DNA of 64,000 bases from the NCBI GenBank assembly GCA_028280845.1, contig JANQKZ010000060.1, positions 1 through 64,000 of the forward strand, in the 5' to 3' direction. The first letter of the stretch is position 1. Every line of letters starts with the position of its first letter. The notes below the pieces were generated by a model, which saw only the letters and a program-made list of their open reading frames with translations, was not told the origin of the DNA and searched no databases. Shown piece by piece: positions 17,973 to 28,300 of this stretch. The stretch comes from Opitutales bacterium. GTDB lineage: Bacteria > Verrucomicrobiota > Verrucomicrobiia > Opitutales > JABSRG01. The position numbers and the translations under genes are program-made.

Positions 17973-18348
17973 GAGGCAGTGGATCCTCCTTGGAGGACAG
18001 TTTTTGGCGGAAGTTCCGACAGGCTTTCAAGAAACGGGACTCCAGCCCCGGAAATGATTCCTGCAGGAAAGTGGAACGCATGATAATGACAACATCACAG
18101 CCGTTCGGCAAGACCCCGGGATGCCGGCGGAAAATTTCACGCATCAGGCGGCGCCCACGGTTGCGCACGACGGCCGAGCCAACCCGGCGAGAGGTGATGA
18201 CACCAAGCCTCGGCAGAGCAGCCGGGTCGTGATCTTCACGCAAAGCAGCCTGAAAAATAAAGGCTCCACAATGGATGCGAAGCCCGTGCTGCTGGAGCCG
18301 TTCAAAATCTGCCCGATGCCGCAATCGTTGTTGGGAAAAAAAGCGCAT
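17965..18348 (-). CDS. rnpA: Ribonuclease P protein component
   Basis: 127 residues with the RnpA signature VRNRGRRLMREIFRRH near residues 61-76. It supplies the protein subunit of RNase P, which matures tRNA 5' ends. It follows rpmH by 37 bases and overlaps yidD. Confidence 0.93.
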   Translation of the reverse strand: MRFFSQQRLRHRADFERLQQHGLRIHCGAFIFQAALREDHDPAALPRLGVITSRRVGSAVVRNRGRRLMREIFRRHPGVLPNGCDVVIIMRSTFLQESFPGLESRFLKACRNFRQKLSSKEDPLPHV

Positions 18349-18385
18349 GGGGCCTGGAGACCACCCTTGAGGGAGGTCGACCGTC

Positions 18386-18520
18386 TTAGGCGGTCAAACG
18401 CTTGCGGCCTTTAGCCCGGCGGGCGGCCAGCACTTTGCGGCCACTCTTGGTGGAATTCCGTTTCCGGAAGCCAAATTTTCGGGCCCGGCGCAACTTGGAT
18501 GGTCTGTAAGTGGGTTTCAT
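18386..18520 (-). CDS. rpmH: Ribosomal protein bL34
   Basis: 44 residues, starting [21 protein letters not shown]. Very basic, canonical length and sequence for bL34. A longer frame to 18577 is rejected, because the family starts at this methionine. It is first in the rpmH-rnpA-yidD-yidC cluster. No dnaA gene or DnaA boxes are visible near it, so there is no sign of oriC here. Confidence 0.95.
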   Translation of the reverse strand: MKPTYRPSKLRRARKFGFRKRNSTKSGRKVLAARRAKGRKRLTA

Positions 18521-18621
18521 CGGAAAATGTAAATATGGAAAAGAGCAGAAAAAAGACCGCGGGACGCCCGGTGTCAAGGCTTAGCGCAGATAAAGAAAGC
18601 AATGAAGCGGGTATCCCTGCC

Positions 18622-19554
18622 TTATCGGGACCCTTCCACAATTCTCAAGTAGGCTTCCCGGTATCGATCCAGGGTACCGGAAATGACAGAATCGGGCAAG
18701 GCTGGTGGAGGTGGCGATTTATCCCAGTCGCTGGTTTCCAGGAAATCCCGCACAAACTGCTTATCAAAACTGGCCTGAGCCTGCCCGGGCACATACGCGT
18801 CCACCGGCCAATAACGGGAGGAATCAGGCGTCAAAATCTCGTCAATCAGGTGAAGCCGGCCATCCCCATCCAGACCAAACTCAAATTTGGTGTCGGCCAG
18901 AATAATTCCGGCCTGCTCCGCCCGGGCCCGACCCATCTCATACAGGGCAAGGCTGGTGTCTACCACCTGATCGTAGAGCGGCTCGCCCACCAGGTCGGCA
19001 GCCTCCTCTTGGGTAAGGGGAAGATCATGCCCGGATTCCGCCTTGGTTGACGGGGTAAATAAGGGCCGGGGCAGCACATCACTTTCCCGCAACCCGGGTG
19101 GCAAGGTATAATCCCAAAGCGCTCCGGTCTCCCGATAAACCTTCCAAGCGCTGCCGGAGAGGTAACCCCGAACCACTGCCTCAATCTTCAGGGGCTGGAG
19201 GGACTTCACTAACATGGCGCGCCGGGATAAATCCGAGGATGTCCCGAATATCGCCTCGAGGCGATCATTCTGGTGATCCAGGAGATGGTGGGGCACCAGC
19301 CCAGAATCGGCCACCAGATCGAACCAGAATCGGCTCATCTGGGTAAGGATAATTCCCTTCCCCGGAATGCCCTCCTCCATAATAACGTCAAAGGCAGAAA
19401 GCCGGTCACTTGCCACCATGAGAATGCCCGCCTCGCATTCATAAAGCTCGCGCACCTTCCCCGATGCCAGATGGGGAAGAGGTATCTCGAAGGTGGTTTG
19501 AGCACGAGTGTTAAGATCGCTGATCCGTTCGAGGTAGGTGTTTGTAGTTTCCAC
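18622..19554 (-). CDS. purC: Phosphoribosylaminoimidazole-succinocarboxamide synthase
   Basis: 310 residues, eukaryote/SAICAR-synthetase-length form. The motif SGKVRELYE (family: GKVRDxY) is near residue 31, then MVASDRLSAFDVIM, KIEAVVRGYLSGSAWK and ILADTKFEFG. It ligates aspartate to CAIR in purine synthesis. purB, which acts on its product, lies 11 kb away in this window. Confidence 0.94.
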   Translation of the reverse strand: METTNTYLERISDLNTRAQTTFEIPLPHLASGKVRELYECEAGILMVASDRLSAFDVIMEEGIPGKGIILTQMSRFWFDLVADSGLVPHHLLDHQNDRLEAIFGTSSDLSRRAMLVKSLQPLKIEAVVRGYLSGSAWKVYRETGALWDYTLPPGLRESDVLPRPLFTPSTKAESGHDLPLTQEEAADLVGEPLYDQVVDTSLALYEMGRARAEQAGIILADTKFEFGLDGDGRLHLIDEILTPDSSRYWPVDAYVPGQAQASFDKQFVRDFLETSDWDKSPPPPALPDSVISGTLDRYREAYLRIVEGSR

Positions 19555-19665
19555 GCAAAAGACAAAAATCTGGTTTTTCGGGGATAAATGAAGAAGGGTT
19601 CCCCGGCTGCTTCAATGCGAGGACTCTTGCCTATTTCCCTCACTTAAGAAAGTTTAAAAAAGTAC

Positions 19666-19693
19666 TTGCCCAGCACACTGAACAGGCTACGTT
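19666..19693 (+). promoter_or_regulatory. Possible tRNA-Glu promoter
   Basis: TTGCCC (19666-19671) and TACGTT (19688-19693), 16 bases apart, with the tRNA beginning 15 bases downstream. The match to the sigma-70 consensus is moderate, but the position fits. Confidence 0.35.
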
Positions 19694-19708
19694 CCTCTTT
19701 CTCCTTGG

Positions 19709-19786
<78 letters not shown>

Positions 19787-19792
19787 CTTTAC

Positions 19793-19829
19793 GCCCTCTG
19801 CGAAATTCACGCCGAGGGCTCTTTTATTT
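19793..19829 (+). terminator. Intrinsic terminator after tRNA-Glu
   Basis: GCCCTC (19793-19798) pairs with GAGGGC (19814-19819), with an inner GCG/CGC extension, followed by TCTTTTATTT. It lies seven bases after the tRNA. Confidence 0.75.
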
Positions 19830-20141
19830 ATGCCCACTCTTTAGCCAATGGGATGAGATCCACCAGGGTTCGCCACTCCGAACCCGCCGCAGTTTCTCTC
19901 ATGCCTGAATCACTCCTCACAGGTTTGACCCACCACTGCATCAAAAGCTTCCTTCGGTTTCCGTTATACAAATGTAAAAAAAATCTGAAATCTAAGAAAT
20001 AAGGAGGGGATTACTGAAACAAATCCATATCAATACGTTTTATTAGAGTATGCACCTTTCCCCAATTGAGCTTTGACAAATGAATCATCCCTTAATCAAA
20101 TTTCCGTCTATTCGGGCATAAAACAATCATCAGTTCAGCCA
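19830..20141. other. Intergenic stretch with a promoter near its right end
   Basis: About 310 bases between the tRNA terminator and the secreted STRG protein. No gene is seen. The right part is AT-rich and contains the promoter candidate listed at 20073-20101. An AAGGAGGGG stretch near 19999-20007 is not followed by a useful frame. Confidence 0.5.
20073..20101 (+). promoter_or_regulatory. Promoter of the STRG-repeat protein gene
   Basis: A perfect TTGACA (20073-20078), a 17-base spacer and TCAAAT (20096-20101) put the transcript start near 20108, about 34 bases before the chosen ATG. The apparent TTG start codon of the longer frame is part of this -35 box. Confidence 0.5.
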
Positions 20142-21260
20142 ATGTCTAGTTCCGCCATATCCCCTACGAGTAAGCCCTTAAAATTCGGTTTAATTGTATT
20201 CTCTCTTCTCTTTGCTTTTTCGTTATCCGTTCAAGCCCAGGCACCTATTGATCCTCCTCCCAATCCACCGGACACGATCACTCCACCTGTCGGAGATCCT
20301 CCAACCCTTCCCGGCGATCCCCCCTCACAAGATCCGGGAACTCCCCCCAACTTAATTTTCTCCGAATTAATCAACGTCTCTACTAGAGGCAAAGTGGATA
20401 TAGGTCCCGGTGAAGACTTTAACGTTGGGTTTGCCATCCGGGAAGGGGACGGCACCACCCTGGTCGCACAGGCAATCGGAGCAGGTGGATTAGGCGCATT
20501 TCTTCCAGGGGTAGATATGCTGGAGAATCCTCAAATTACCGTCTTCCAAGTCGAAGATGTTAATGGAGCTGTCAATCCCCCCCTAGCGGTTGGCTCCAAT
20601 ACAAATTACAGTGCAGATCCTAATGTAGGGCTTCTGAATGGCACGAGTCTTGACCCGGAAACGGGTTCCCTTCCCTTAGGTGCAAATGATGCCTCCCTCG
20701 TCCTGATAGATCTCCCTATCGGAAATTATACCATTCAAGTAACGGACGAAAGCGGAGATAGCGGAGTAGTCCTTTCCGGTGTTAGTTTCTTAAATGGCAG
20801 TGGTTTTTCTGAAGACACAACAAATCTCATAAACGTATCAACCCGCGGGAAAGTGGATAGTGGACCTGGTGAAGATTTTAACGTCGGATTTGCAGTCCGC
20901 GGGAATACCCCTAAAAACATCGTGTGTCAGGCAATTGGCAGTGGCGGCTTGGCTCCGTTCCTTCCTGGAGTTACCCTGCTATCCAATCCTCAGATTAGTG
21001 TATTCCAACTGGAAGATGAAAACGGTGTTGTGCAGAATCCTCCTCTTCTGGTTGGAACCAATGATAACTGGGCGGATGATCCCAACCTCGTCTTCATTCG
21101 AGGGACGTCTTTCGATCCTGAAACCGGATCCCTGCCACTAGGCGCAAATGATTCTTCCCTCCTTCTCGAACTTACCCCTGGAAACTACACGATTCAGGTC
21201 ACCGACGTTGGCGGTGGATCGGGTGTAGTATTGGCCGGTGCTTCCGAAATCGATATATAA
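20142..21260 (+). CDS. Secreted protein with two STRG-type repeats
   Basis: 372 residues from ATG at 20142; signal peptide with hydrophobic core FGLIVFSLLFAFSLSV and cleavage after QAQA. A proline-rich linker (about 36-75) is followed by two homologous units of about 140 residues. Each runs INVSTRGKVD, GPGEDFNVGFA, AIG(A/S)GGL, FLPGV, a NPQI(T/S)VFQ strand, GT(S/T)xDPETGSLPLGANDxSL and GNYTIQV. The same domain ends the beta-helix protein at 23442-25271. Function unknown; likely displayed at or released from the cell surface. Confidence 0.8.
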   Translation: MSSSAISPTSKPLKFGLIVFSLLFAFSLSVQAQAPIDPPPNPPDTITPPVGDPPTLPGDPPSQDPGTPPNLIFSELINVSTRGKVDIGPGEDFNVGFAIREGDGTTLVAQAIGAGGLGAFLPGVDMLENPQITVFQVEDVNGAVNPPLAVGSNTNYSADPNVGLLNGTSLDPETGSLPLGANDASLVLIDLPIGNYTIQVTDESGDSGVVLSGVSFLNGSGFSEDTTNLINVSTRGKVDSGPGEDFNVGFAVRGNTPKNIVCQAIGSGGLAPFLPGVTLLSNPQISVFQLEDENGVVQNPPLLVGTNDNWADDPNLVFIRGTSFDPETGSLPLGANDSSLLLELTPGNYTIQVTDVGGGSGVVLAGASEIDI

Positions 21261-21330
21261 ATCGATTGTTTTGTTTCCAGCTCACCTCAAAGTGAAGGAA
21301 TCCAGCTTTCCTGGTTGCCATAGCAAATAG

Positions 21331-21362
21331 GTGAGGCATGCCTCACTGGCTGAGGCGCTTTT
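21331..21362 (+). promoter_or_regulatory. Two mutually exclusive hairpins before the methyltransferase gene
   Basis: TGAGGC (21332-21337), GCCTCA (21340-21345) and TGAGGC (21351-21356) allow either a palindrome GTGAGGCATGCCTCAC (21331-21346) or a second stem with loop CTGGC followed by GCTTTT. This is the layout of a weak terminator or attenuator. The next ATG is at 21369. Confidence 0.4.
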
Positions 21363-21368
21363 CAATCC

Positions 21369-22061
21369 ATGGATGAACGATTCGAGGATCTCTCAAGAAA
21401 TGCTTATAAGAAGGTGTGGACACGCCTATCCACCACGCCCGAACTGGCTAAGCTGTATGTAATTGGAGAAGTCTCCGAAGAAGAGATTTTAGCCCAAGCC
21501 AGGCATACCCAGAAACGATTAGAAGAGAGAATAGGTATTCTTCCAACAGATGACGTATTGGAAATAGGCTGTGGCATTGGACGGGTTGGCCAAGCATTAG
21601 CGTCAAAGTGCAAAAGCTGGACTGGGTTGGATGTGAGCGAGTCGATGCTCTCATATGCTAAAGAGCGCCTATCGGAATTTGATAATGTTCACCTCGTTGA
21701 AGGGAATGGCTACGATCTGTCTGTTCTTCCGGACAATTCATTCCACAAGGTGTATTGTACCGTAGTGTTTATGCACCTCGACGATTGGGAAAGGTATCGC
21801 TACCTGGAAGAGTCGTTGAGGGTTCTCAAGCCCGGTGGAGTTTGTTACGTTGATAATATCAATTTAATGCATCCGGAGGGATGGAAGTTTTTTATGGAAC
21901 ACGCCAATATCCCCATAAAAGATCGCCCCCCTCATATGTCCCGCTGCTCTACCCCTCAAGAGATTGAAACCTACTTTAACCAAGCCGGATTTGCGAATAT
22001 AGAACAAACATTATCAAATCTCTGGATCGAGACAACCGGGCAAAAAGCGCTCACCGGCTGA
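21369..22061 (+). CDS. Class I SAM-dependent methyltransferase
   Basis: 230 residues. Motif I VLEIGCGIGRVGQAL lies near 59-73, followed by WTGLDVSESML, NSFHKVYCTVVFMHL and LRVLKPGGVCYVDNI, the usual Rossmann methyltransferase pattern (Methyltransf_11/25 type). The substrate is unknown. A convergent GT-C-like membrane protein gene follows, so a role in glycan or cell-surface modification is possible. Confidence 0.85.
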   Translation: MDERFEDLSRNAYKKVWTRLSTTPELAKLYVIGEVSEEEILAQARHTQKRLEERIGILPTDDVLEIGCGIGRVGQALASKCKSWTGLDVSESMLSYAKERLSEFDNVHLVEGNGYDLSVLPDNSFHKVYCTVVFMHLDDWERYRYLEESLRVLKPGGVCYVDNINLMHPEGWKFFMEHANIPIKDRPPHMSRCSTPQEIETYFNQAGFANIEQTLSNLWIETTGQKALTG

Positions 22062-22074
22062 TCTGTGGGGGGCT

Positions 22075-23310
22075 TTATTCTGAGTCTGGCCCTTCGATTC
22101 TAATCTTCCACCCTTCGGGGTTGATTGGCACCACAAGCGGCTCTTCACCAATCCTTTCGCAATAATTGTGCCATGCTTTATCAGGCAAAGGGTCGCTGCG
22201 AAATCCAGAAGTAAGCGAGGCAATCAAGATAAAAAGGAGGGCAATCCAACCTGAAATTTTGATCTTCTCCTGCAGCAGGATAATTGACCAAATCGTCATC
22301 AGGTAAGGCAAAAAGAAATATCGAGGCCCGTTAGACGAAGGTAAAAGGATCCCCCAATCATTCTTAAACTTATATAGTACTGCCAGAAACAAGATAACAC
22401 CGAATGACAGACAGACCATCGACCTCCAGTGGCGAGCTTGAAGAATCTTCCAGAAATACACACAAAACAAAGGAAGCAGGAGCACCCAGATGAAGGAAGG
22501 CAACCCGGCAGAAATAGTGACCCCTAGGAATAATTCGCCCAGAAAACGCTTTCCTATGAGCTCAAGCAATACTTCAAGGTCCGGCCCTTCGCCCTGGATT
22601 TCAGGGGGCTGGCTATGAATAAAACTTAACTGGACCAAGGTGATAATAAAAACTACCCCAGCGAGTACTACGGAATAAGAATCTCTTTTTATCAGGGCTC
22701 GCCCGACAAAGAAAGGGGAGAGCAACAGCAAAAATGGCCCAGATAAACCACACAGGAGGAGAAGCAAAAAATCTGACGCAACGGATAGGCCTTTTCTAAA
22801 AAAATTCCCCGAAGGTGCAGTTTTGAATAGGGTAACCAGTAGGAGAGGACATAAAATCCACTGGAGATTAGTGATATTTAAAAAAACCTCGTTTTCGAAA
22901 TGCGGAACGAATACCAGGCTAAGCGCCAGAAGTGGTCGATGACTTATGGACAACCGATTGGAATATACAGACACCGCCACTCCAATCGTAATCAAAAGAC
23001 ATAGGTAGTTGTAGACTGCCGGCACCCAGCAATATGGAAACAACCGGTCCGCAAAGGCGGCTACCAGTCTGGGGGCTAAGTGCAAATAGCCGTTATACGG
23101 CGTAAAGATCGCCCCGAGGCCGAGCTCCAGTTGTTGTTGAAAGAAGATCACTCCATCTTCAGCCCAAAGTTGAGGGTTCACCAGTGAATCCGGTTTCCGC
23201 ACAAATAGCACAAACCCGGAGATTAGTCCTACGATCACCATCTCGAGGCTCCGCTTACCTTTAACTCCGTTATTTCGAGCCCCCCCATTCAGACTATCAG
23301 AAACCGTCAT
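22075..23310 (-). CDS. Polytopic membrane protein, GT-C-like
   Basis: 411 residues with about ten hydrophobic segments. Near residues 40-75 are NPQLWAEDG and YNGYLHLAPRL, an acidic first-loop motif seen in a widespread family of uncharacterised GT-C-fold glycosyltransferase-like membrane proteins. By analogy it could transfer a sugar from a lipid-linked donor in the periplasm; this is inference. It is convergent with the methyltransferase gene. Confidence 0.7.
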   Translation of the reverse strand: MTVSDSLNGGARNNGVKGKRSLEMVIVGLISGFVLFVRKPDSLVNPQLWAEDGVIFFQQQLELGLGAIFTPYNGYLHLAPRLVAAFADRLFPYCWVPAVYNYLCLLITIGVAVSVYSNRLSISHRPLLALSLVFVPHFENEVFLNITNLQWILCPLLLVTLFKTAPSGNFFRKGLSVASDFLLLLLCGLSGPFLLLLSPFFVGRALIKRDSYSVVLAGVVFIITLVQLSFIHSQPPEIQGEGPDLEVLLELIGKRFLGELFLGVTISAGLPSFIWVLLLPLFCVYFWKILQARHWRSMVCLSFGVILFLAVLYKFKNDWGILLPSSNGPRYFFLPYLMTIWSIILLQEKIKISGWIALLFILIASLTSGFRSDPLPDKAWHNYCERIGEEPLVVPINPEGWKIRIEGPDSE

Positions 23311-23373
23311 AACTTGGATTCATCAATATTCAACACCCAGAATATGGATGACCAGAAGCCTCCAGACGAGCGT

Positions 23374-23407
23374 TTAAAAAAAGGGGACCGGTTGGCTACC
23401 GGTCCCC
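23374..23407 (-). terminator. Intrinsic terminator after the beta-helix gene
   Basis: GGGGACCGGT (23383-23392) and ACCGGTCCCC (23398-23407) form a 10-bp stem with a 5-base loop; on the minus strand TTTTTTTAAACG follows. It ends the TonB receptor/beta-helix operon 34 bases after the stop codon. Confidence 0.9.
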
Positions 23408-23441
23408 TTGTATCAAATAAACGAAAGGAATAACTTAAACT

Positions 23442-25271
23442 TTATTCCAAGGCGTCCGCACCAGCCAGGACGATCCCGGTTAAATCAGCGCTTCCGTCAG
23501 CAGCGATCACCTGGATCGAATAATTCCCGGGGGCCAGGTCGAGAAGGATCAAAGAGGAATCATTATCTCCAAGCGGAATATTGCCGTCGACCGGATCAAG
23601 AGGAGTTCCGTCTAGCAGCATCCAATTTGGATCATCAGCCCAGTTGTCATTGGAAGCAATAATCTCTTGCTCGGGGCTACCGGGATTCCTCACCACGTTG
23701 ATGAAAGGATCATCCAGGAGATTGGCACCCGGCAGGAAGTCTGTCAGTGCGCCCGTTCCCAAGGCACGAACCACTACATTAGCGGGCTCGCTTCCGGTAA
23801 TGACGAAACCAACATTAGTTTCTTCACCGGTACCATCACTTACGAAGCCACGGGTAGAGACATTGATAATTTCATTATCTGGACCGGATCCCGAATTACG
23901 ATTCAGATAACCCAGGAGATCGAGCGCCGTCCAGCCGAGGAGCCAGTTTTCGCCACCAAAAGCGCCGCGGTAGGAGGTTTGAGTGAAAAATGCATCATCC
24001 GGAACGGCACCAGCACCAAACCATGCAGGAGATCCTTCCTGAGGGATGGGATCTAAAACCATGGTTCCAGGCTCACGAGAGATACCGCCTAGCATCGGAT
24101 CTGCGATATGGTTTCCATTGCTCTCATAGACAGATGAGGAATTAATGGCTCCACCACCATCAAGATTAGCTGCAGTGTTGTTCGCCGGAATATGGCTCCA
24201 CCAGAGATTGTTTTCGATGGTCGGGATTACATTATCGACTGGATCATCAATCTTGATCATGGTTTCGAAACCAGTAGCAATCGAGTTGCGAAGGGTAATT
24301 CTCGCATTATCGCGCATATGGAAGGCACCGTTTGTTCCCGTGTTCCCCATACCAATGAAGGTTCCGTTGTAAATCGTGTAATCAGCAACAGGGGTAGCAT
24401 TCAATGGGGTGGTTGCACCATCCCACTCACCTCCGAAGTCCATACCCTCATTAGGAGCATTATCGGATTCCGTATCGTTGAAGAAACGACCAATCGTGAA
24501 GAAGAATTGGACATTTCCGCGATAACCTTGGTCCAAGTCGAGTGAATCATCCCGGTTGAAAGCAACACAGATATAAGAGAGGTTTACTGTACCACCGAAG
24601 CACTCAACTCCATCGTCTTTACCAGCAAAAATTTCGATGTGATGGATGGTGGTCTTATTACCAACACCGCCGAGGGTCAGGCCATTGATTTCATTTCCCC
24701 CCCCAATATCGAAACCACCGTGACGAATGGACACATAAGTCATTATCCCCCCATTGTGCTCATCGTTAGTGCCGCCGAAGGTGATCAGATCCTGCTGACT
24801 ATCTGGCAGTGAGAATCCTTCGATCTGGTCGGTGACAGGGTTGGAAACCGACCCGTCATCTGCACGGGAATTAATTACAGCATCACCAAGGATAACCACC
24901 CCACCCCAAAGGCGTGTATCTCCAGCCCCACCGGTACCAAGAGGTTGGTCCACGATGGAGGTGAAAACGATCGGTGCTGAGGCAGTACCTTGAGCATCAA
25001 TCATTGCGCCGTTAGTAATAACAAGGGCGGAGCAGGGATCACCACTGGTGATATTTTCGGGGAGCCTTGAGACAATCGTCGTTCCCGGCTCAATGGTGAG
25101 GGTAGCACCATTGGTAACAAACACATAGCCATTGAGCTCGTATACATTATTCGATGTCCATGTGGCATTTGCGTTAATGATTCGGTCTACAACAACGTTC
25201 TGGCCGAATGCACTGGTAGCCAGGCAGCCGATCAGACTGAATAGACAGAACAATTTTTGATATCGCTTCAT
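23442..25271 (-). CDS. Secreted beta-helix protein with C-terminal STRG domain
   Basis: 609 residues from ATG at 25271, where MKRYQKLFCLFSLIGCLATSAFGQ is a good signal peptide; an in-frame upstream start at 25364 overlaps the receptor gene and is rejected. Residues about 30-450 look like a right-handed parallel beta-helix (ELNGYVFVTNGATLTIEPGT; GGIMTYVSIRHGG; IHHIEIFAGKDDG). Residues about 465-605 are one STRG-type domain (IINVSTRGFV; NVGFVITG; RALGTGAL; GDNDSSLILL; GNYSIQV). It follows the TonB-dependent receptor by about 50 bases, so the two probably work together in capturing a substrate at the outer membrane. Confidence 0.85.
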   Translation of the reverse strand: MKRYQKLFCLFSLIGCLATSAFGQNVVVDRIINANATWTSNNVYELNGYVFVTNGATLTIEPGTTIVSRLPENITSGDPCSALVITNGAMIDAQGTASAPIVFTSIVDQPLGTGGAGDTRLWGGVVILGDAVINSRADDGSVSNPVTDQIEGFSLPDSQQDLITFGGTNDEHNGGIMTYVSIRHGGFDIGGGNEINGLTLGGVGNKTTIHHIEIFAGKDDGVECFGGTVNLSYICVAFNRDDSLDLDQGYRGNVQFFFTIGRFFNDTESDNAPNEGMDFGGEWDGATTPLNATPVADYTIYNGTFIGMGNTGTNGAFHMRDNARITLRNSIATGFETMIKIDDPVDNVIPTIENNLWWSHIPANNTAANLDGGGAINSSSVYESNGNHIADPMLGGISREPGTMVLDPIPQEGSPAWFGAGAVPDDAFFTQTSYRGAFGGENWLLGWTALDLLGYLNRNSGSGPDNEIINVSTRGFVSDGTGEETNVGFVITGSEPANVVVRALGTGALTDFLPGANLLDDPFINVVRNPGSPEQEIIASNDNWADDPNWMLLDGTPLDPVDGNIPLGDNDSSLILLDLAPGNYSIQVIAADGSADLTGIVLAGADALE

Positions 25272-25320
25272 GATTTTTCGGATTCTGTGAAGGTAGGTTA
25301 GTGGATTAGTTGAAAAAGTT

Positions 25321-28300
25321 TTAATAAAACTCATAATTGAACCCGAGGGAGAGCGTCGTTCCAATTTCCTTGAGTTCGTAAATATTGTTTACACCTTGAA
25401 AATCCTCGACGCTCTTCTCCCGATCAGAGTTTAGAATATTTTTCGCGGAGAATTTTAGCGTCCATTTTGGCCCAAGTTCCTGAGAAAAGATAAAGTCGAG
25501 GGTTGGTGCGGTTCGCTCCAGAAAATCAGGAATAGGACCATTCGTGATCACCGAGAGGCGATCTCCTACCATATTATAAGCCAAGGTGGCTGTGGTTCCC
25601 CAATCGAATTGATTAAAGGTAATATCAGCATTGAAAGTATAAGGAGATTGTTCTATCAGCTTTCGGGTATCCGAGGCATCAGGAATAAACTGTCGAATTA
25701 CCTCCAACTCCTCTGCTGGTATCCCAACTTCTGATTCAATTAGCGCAAAATTGGTTCCTACGGAGAAAAAGCGAAGGGAATCCGAGAAGTAGTCCAAGGA
25801 CTGGCGATACTCTAATTCAATCCCATATACCTTTCCTTTGTCCGCATTTTGGGGAGAAATCGCGACGCGGCCACCAGCACTCTGCTCGGCTACCTCAATC
25901 GGTTTAGTCAAATCTTTATAGAAAACACTGACAGCAACAATTTCACCAGCACGTGGAAACCACTCCCACCGCACATCAAAGTTGTGAATGAGGGACATTT
26001 CGATATCAGGATTCCCCTGATAAACCGACGCAAGAAAAGGGCTTACTACAGTAATGCCGGCCAATTCCCTATACTGCGGTCTGGCCAGAGTCCGCCCGTA
26101 GGCAGCCCTCAAATTCATTTCACCATTTAGGGCGTAAACTAGACTCAGCGCAGGGAGAAAATCGGTTTGGTCAATTTCTGCTGGTTGAAACCCATTGGCT
26201 CCGGCAGGTGAAGTGGTGGTGAATTCGGTTTTCTCTGCTCGCAATCCCAAGATGGTACGAAGCTTATCATTAAGCCGCATATCTGCCATCAGGTAGCCCG
26301 CCAGGATGGATTTATCAGCGTCGTAATTCGCAAGGTCTATACTTTGGTCAGTCAGCGTATTGGCAAACAGAACGAAATCAGGCCCGCGGTCGGCAATACC
26401 CACCTCACCCGGATAATTAGTTAGAATCTCTTTTGAAGCTATGGCATTGGACCAGCGATATACATTTTCACGATATTCCCGTCCACCATCTACATAGCCC
26501 ACTCCCGTTTTAATAAAAGAACCCTCCATAAAATTAAACCGAACCGGGAATTTGAAGTCAAAGGCCAGGTCCAGATTTTTTTCCTCCAAATCCCGGAAAT
26601 AGCGGTTGTTTCCACTACCAGAAGCCTGCGCAAATTGATTGGACTGAAGATCAAAGAAATAGTCCATAACCCGAAAATCCGGCTGCTTTTGAGTACTTTT
26701 TCCCCAAGATGCCCTGTAATTGAGTTCAAGGTCGTTGTTTGCACCGAGGAAGTCCTTCCCCTCAAATTGAATAGAAGACACGCCTCGCTCCGTATATAGC
26801 ATGTCGTAAGCTTCAAAATAACGCCCACCTTCGCTCCGCTGGTTTTCTCCTCCACCAATTCGAACCACATCGTCAGCGCTTTGGTTGTGCAACAGACGGA
26901 GAGAGTATTCGTGGTTGCTACTCGGCTTGTAAGCAAGCTGTCCAAAGAGTCCCCAATTCACGAAATGGTTCGTTTCTTTAACTCCGAAATTATCTGCTCT
27001 AAAGGGAAGATTTCCAGCATCCGGATCTAGATTGGGAGTGAAGGTGAATCGATCAAGATCTGTAGAATAAATCCGAAGGGGGGCTACAAAATTGTCTGCG
27101 GCCGGATCAATATCCCCTTGAGAGTAGCGAGCAGAGGTCCCTCCTTCATAGTGGCTGACCCCATTCGAATAATTTAGACTGAAAATATACCCGAGGGCAG
27201 AATCTTCTTTAAATTGAATTTGGTCCCCGATGGAGAAGTTAAAGTCGTAAGTTGGGGCCCCCGTTTTTGTAGAGGGAAAATATACCTCGTTATTGAAGGA
27301 GTTTATAATGCGATCCAATTCCTCAGCCGGTCCGAAGTTTCCGTTTCTTGCTTCAAAACGGGCAAAGGTTGCAGAGGGAACTCCCGATTCTGGAATATCC
27401 GGTTCAGAACGCGTCCCATCATCAATAGCAAGCCAATCCGTTCCTCCCCCGGGAATACTGAGCACATCTTTTCCTGTAGCTGCGGTATTGTATTTTATGG
27501 AAAACCCAACTTTTCCAAAAAACTGATCCGGAAATGATTTGGTTCTCATGTCGACACTACCGCCGGAGAAGTTTCCGGGTTGGTCAGGCGTAAACGATTT
27601 CGAAGTTACAATACTTTCCAATACCTCAGATGGGAACTGGTCCATTTGAACTGCACGACGATCGGGGTCAGCGCTTGGTACCGTAGCCCCATTTAATAGG
27701 GTATTGCTATACCTGTCTCCCAAGCCACGAACTAAAAGGTATTTTCCATCTACAACCGAAGCTCCGGTAATCTTAGTCATAGCCTCAGCCGCGTCAGAAA
27801 CACCAAGCCGGGTGAAGGCCTCGGCCCCCAGTGCATCGCTAAGAGTCGAGGCTTGTTGCCTAACCCCCAATAGCTTCATTTCGCCTGTCTGAACATCATC
27901 AAACGTGACCACAAAAGCGTCGAGCTCCTCAATATCGCTAGACTGAGTAAAGAGGGCTAAATCCAAGTTAGCAACCTCACCGGAAGCAACTTGAACTCCT
28001 TTAACACGCAAAGGCTGGTATCTTCCTTGGCTTACCGTCACGACATACTCCCCAGGGGGCACGTCCTTAATGCGGAAATTCCCACTTACATCAGATATGG
28101 CAAGGTAGGTGGTGCCATCTATTTTCACCATAGCACCCAGAACATTATTCCCAAGGTCACCATCTACCACAGATCCAGCTATGATTCCCGGCTCTTGATT
28201 ATAATCAACCGTGGCTAACTGAGGGGAGGATGGCTCCTGTGCATCTGAGGTTGCTGAGCCTTGCTCACTATCATCCGATGAAGGGGCTTGAGCATTTAGA

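Noticed and set aside
18386-18621. Possible replication origin beside rpmH/rnpA
   Set aside because: The gene order is often near oriC, but no DnaA boxes, dnaA gene or AT-rich unwinding region are visible.
25272-25364. Upstream start of the beta-helix gene
   Set aside because: It overlaps the receptor gene and precedes the clear signal peptide; the later ATG is preferred.
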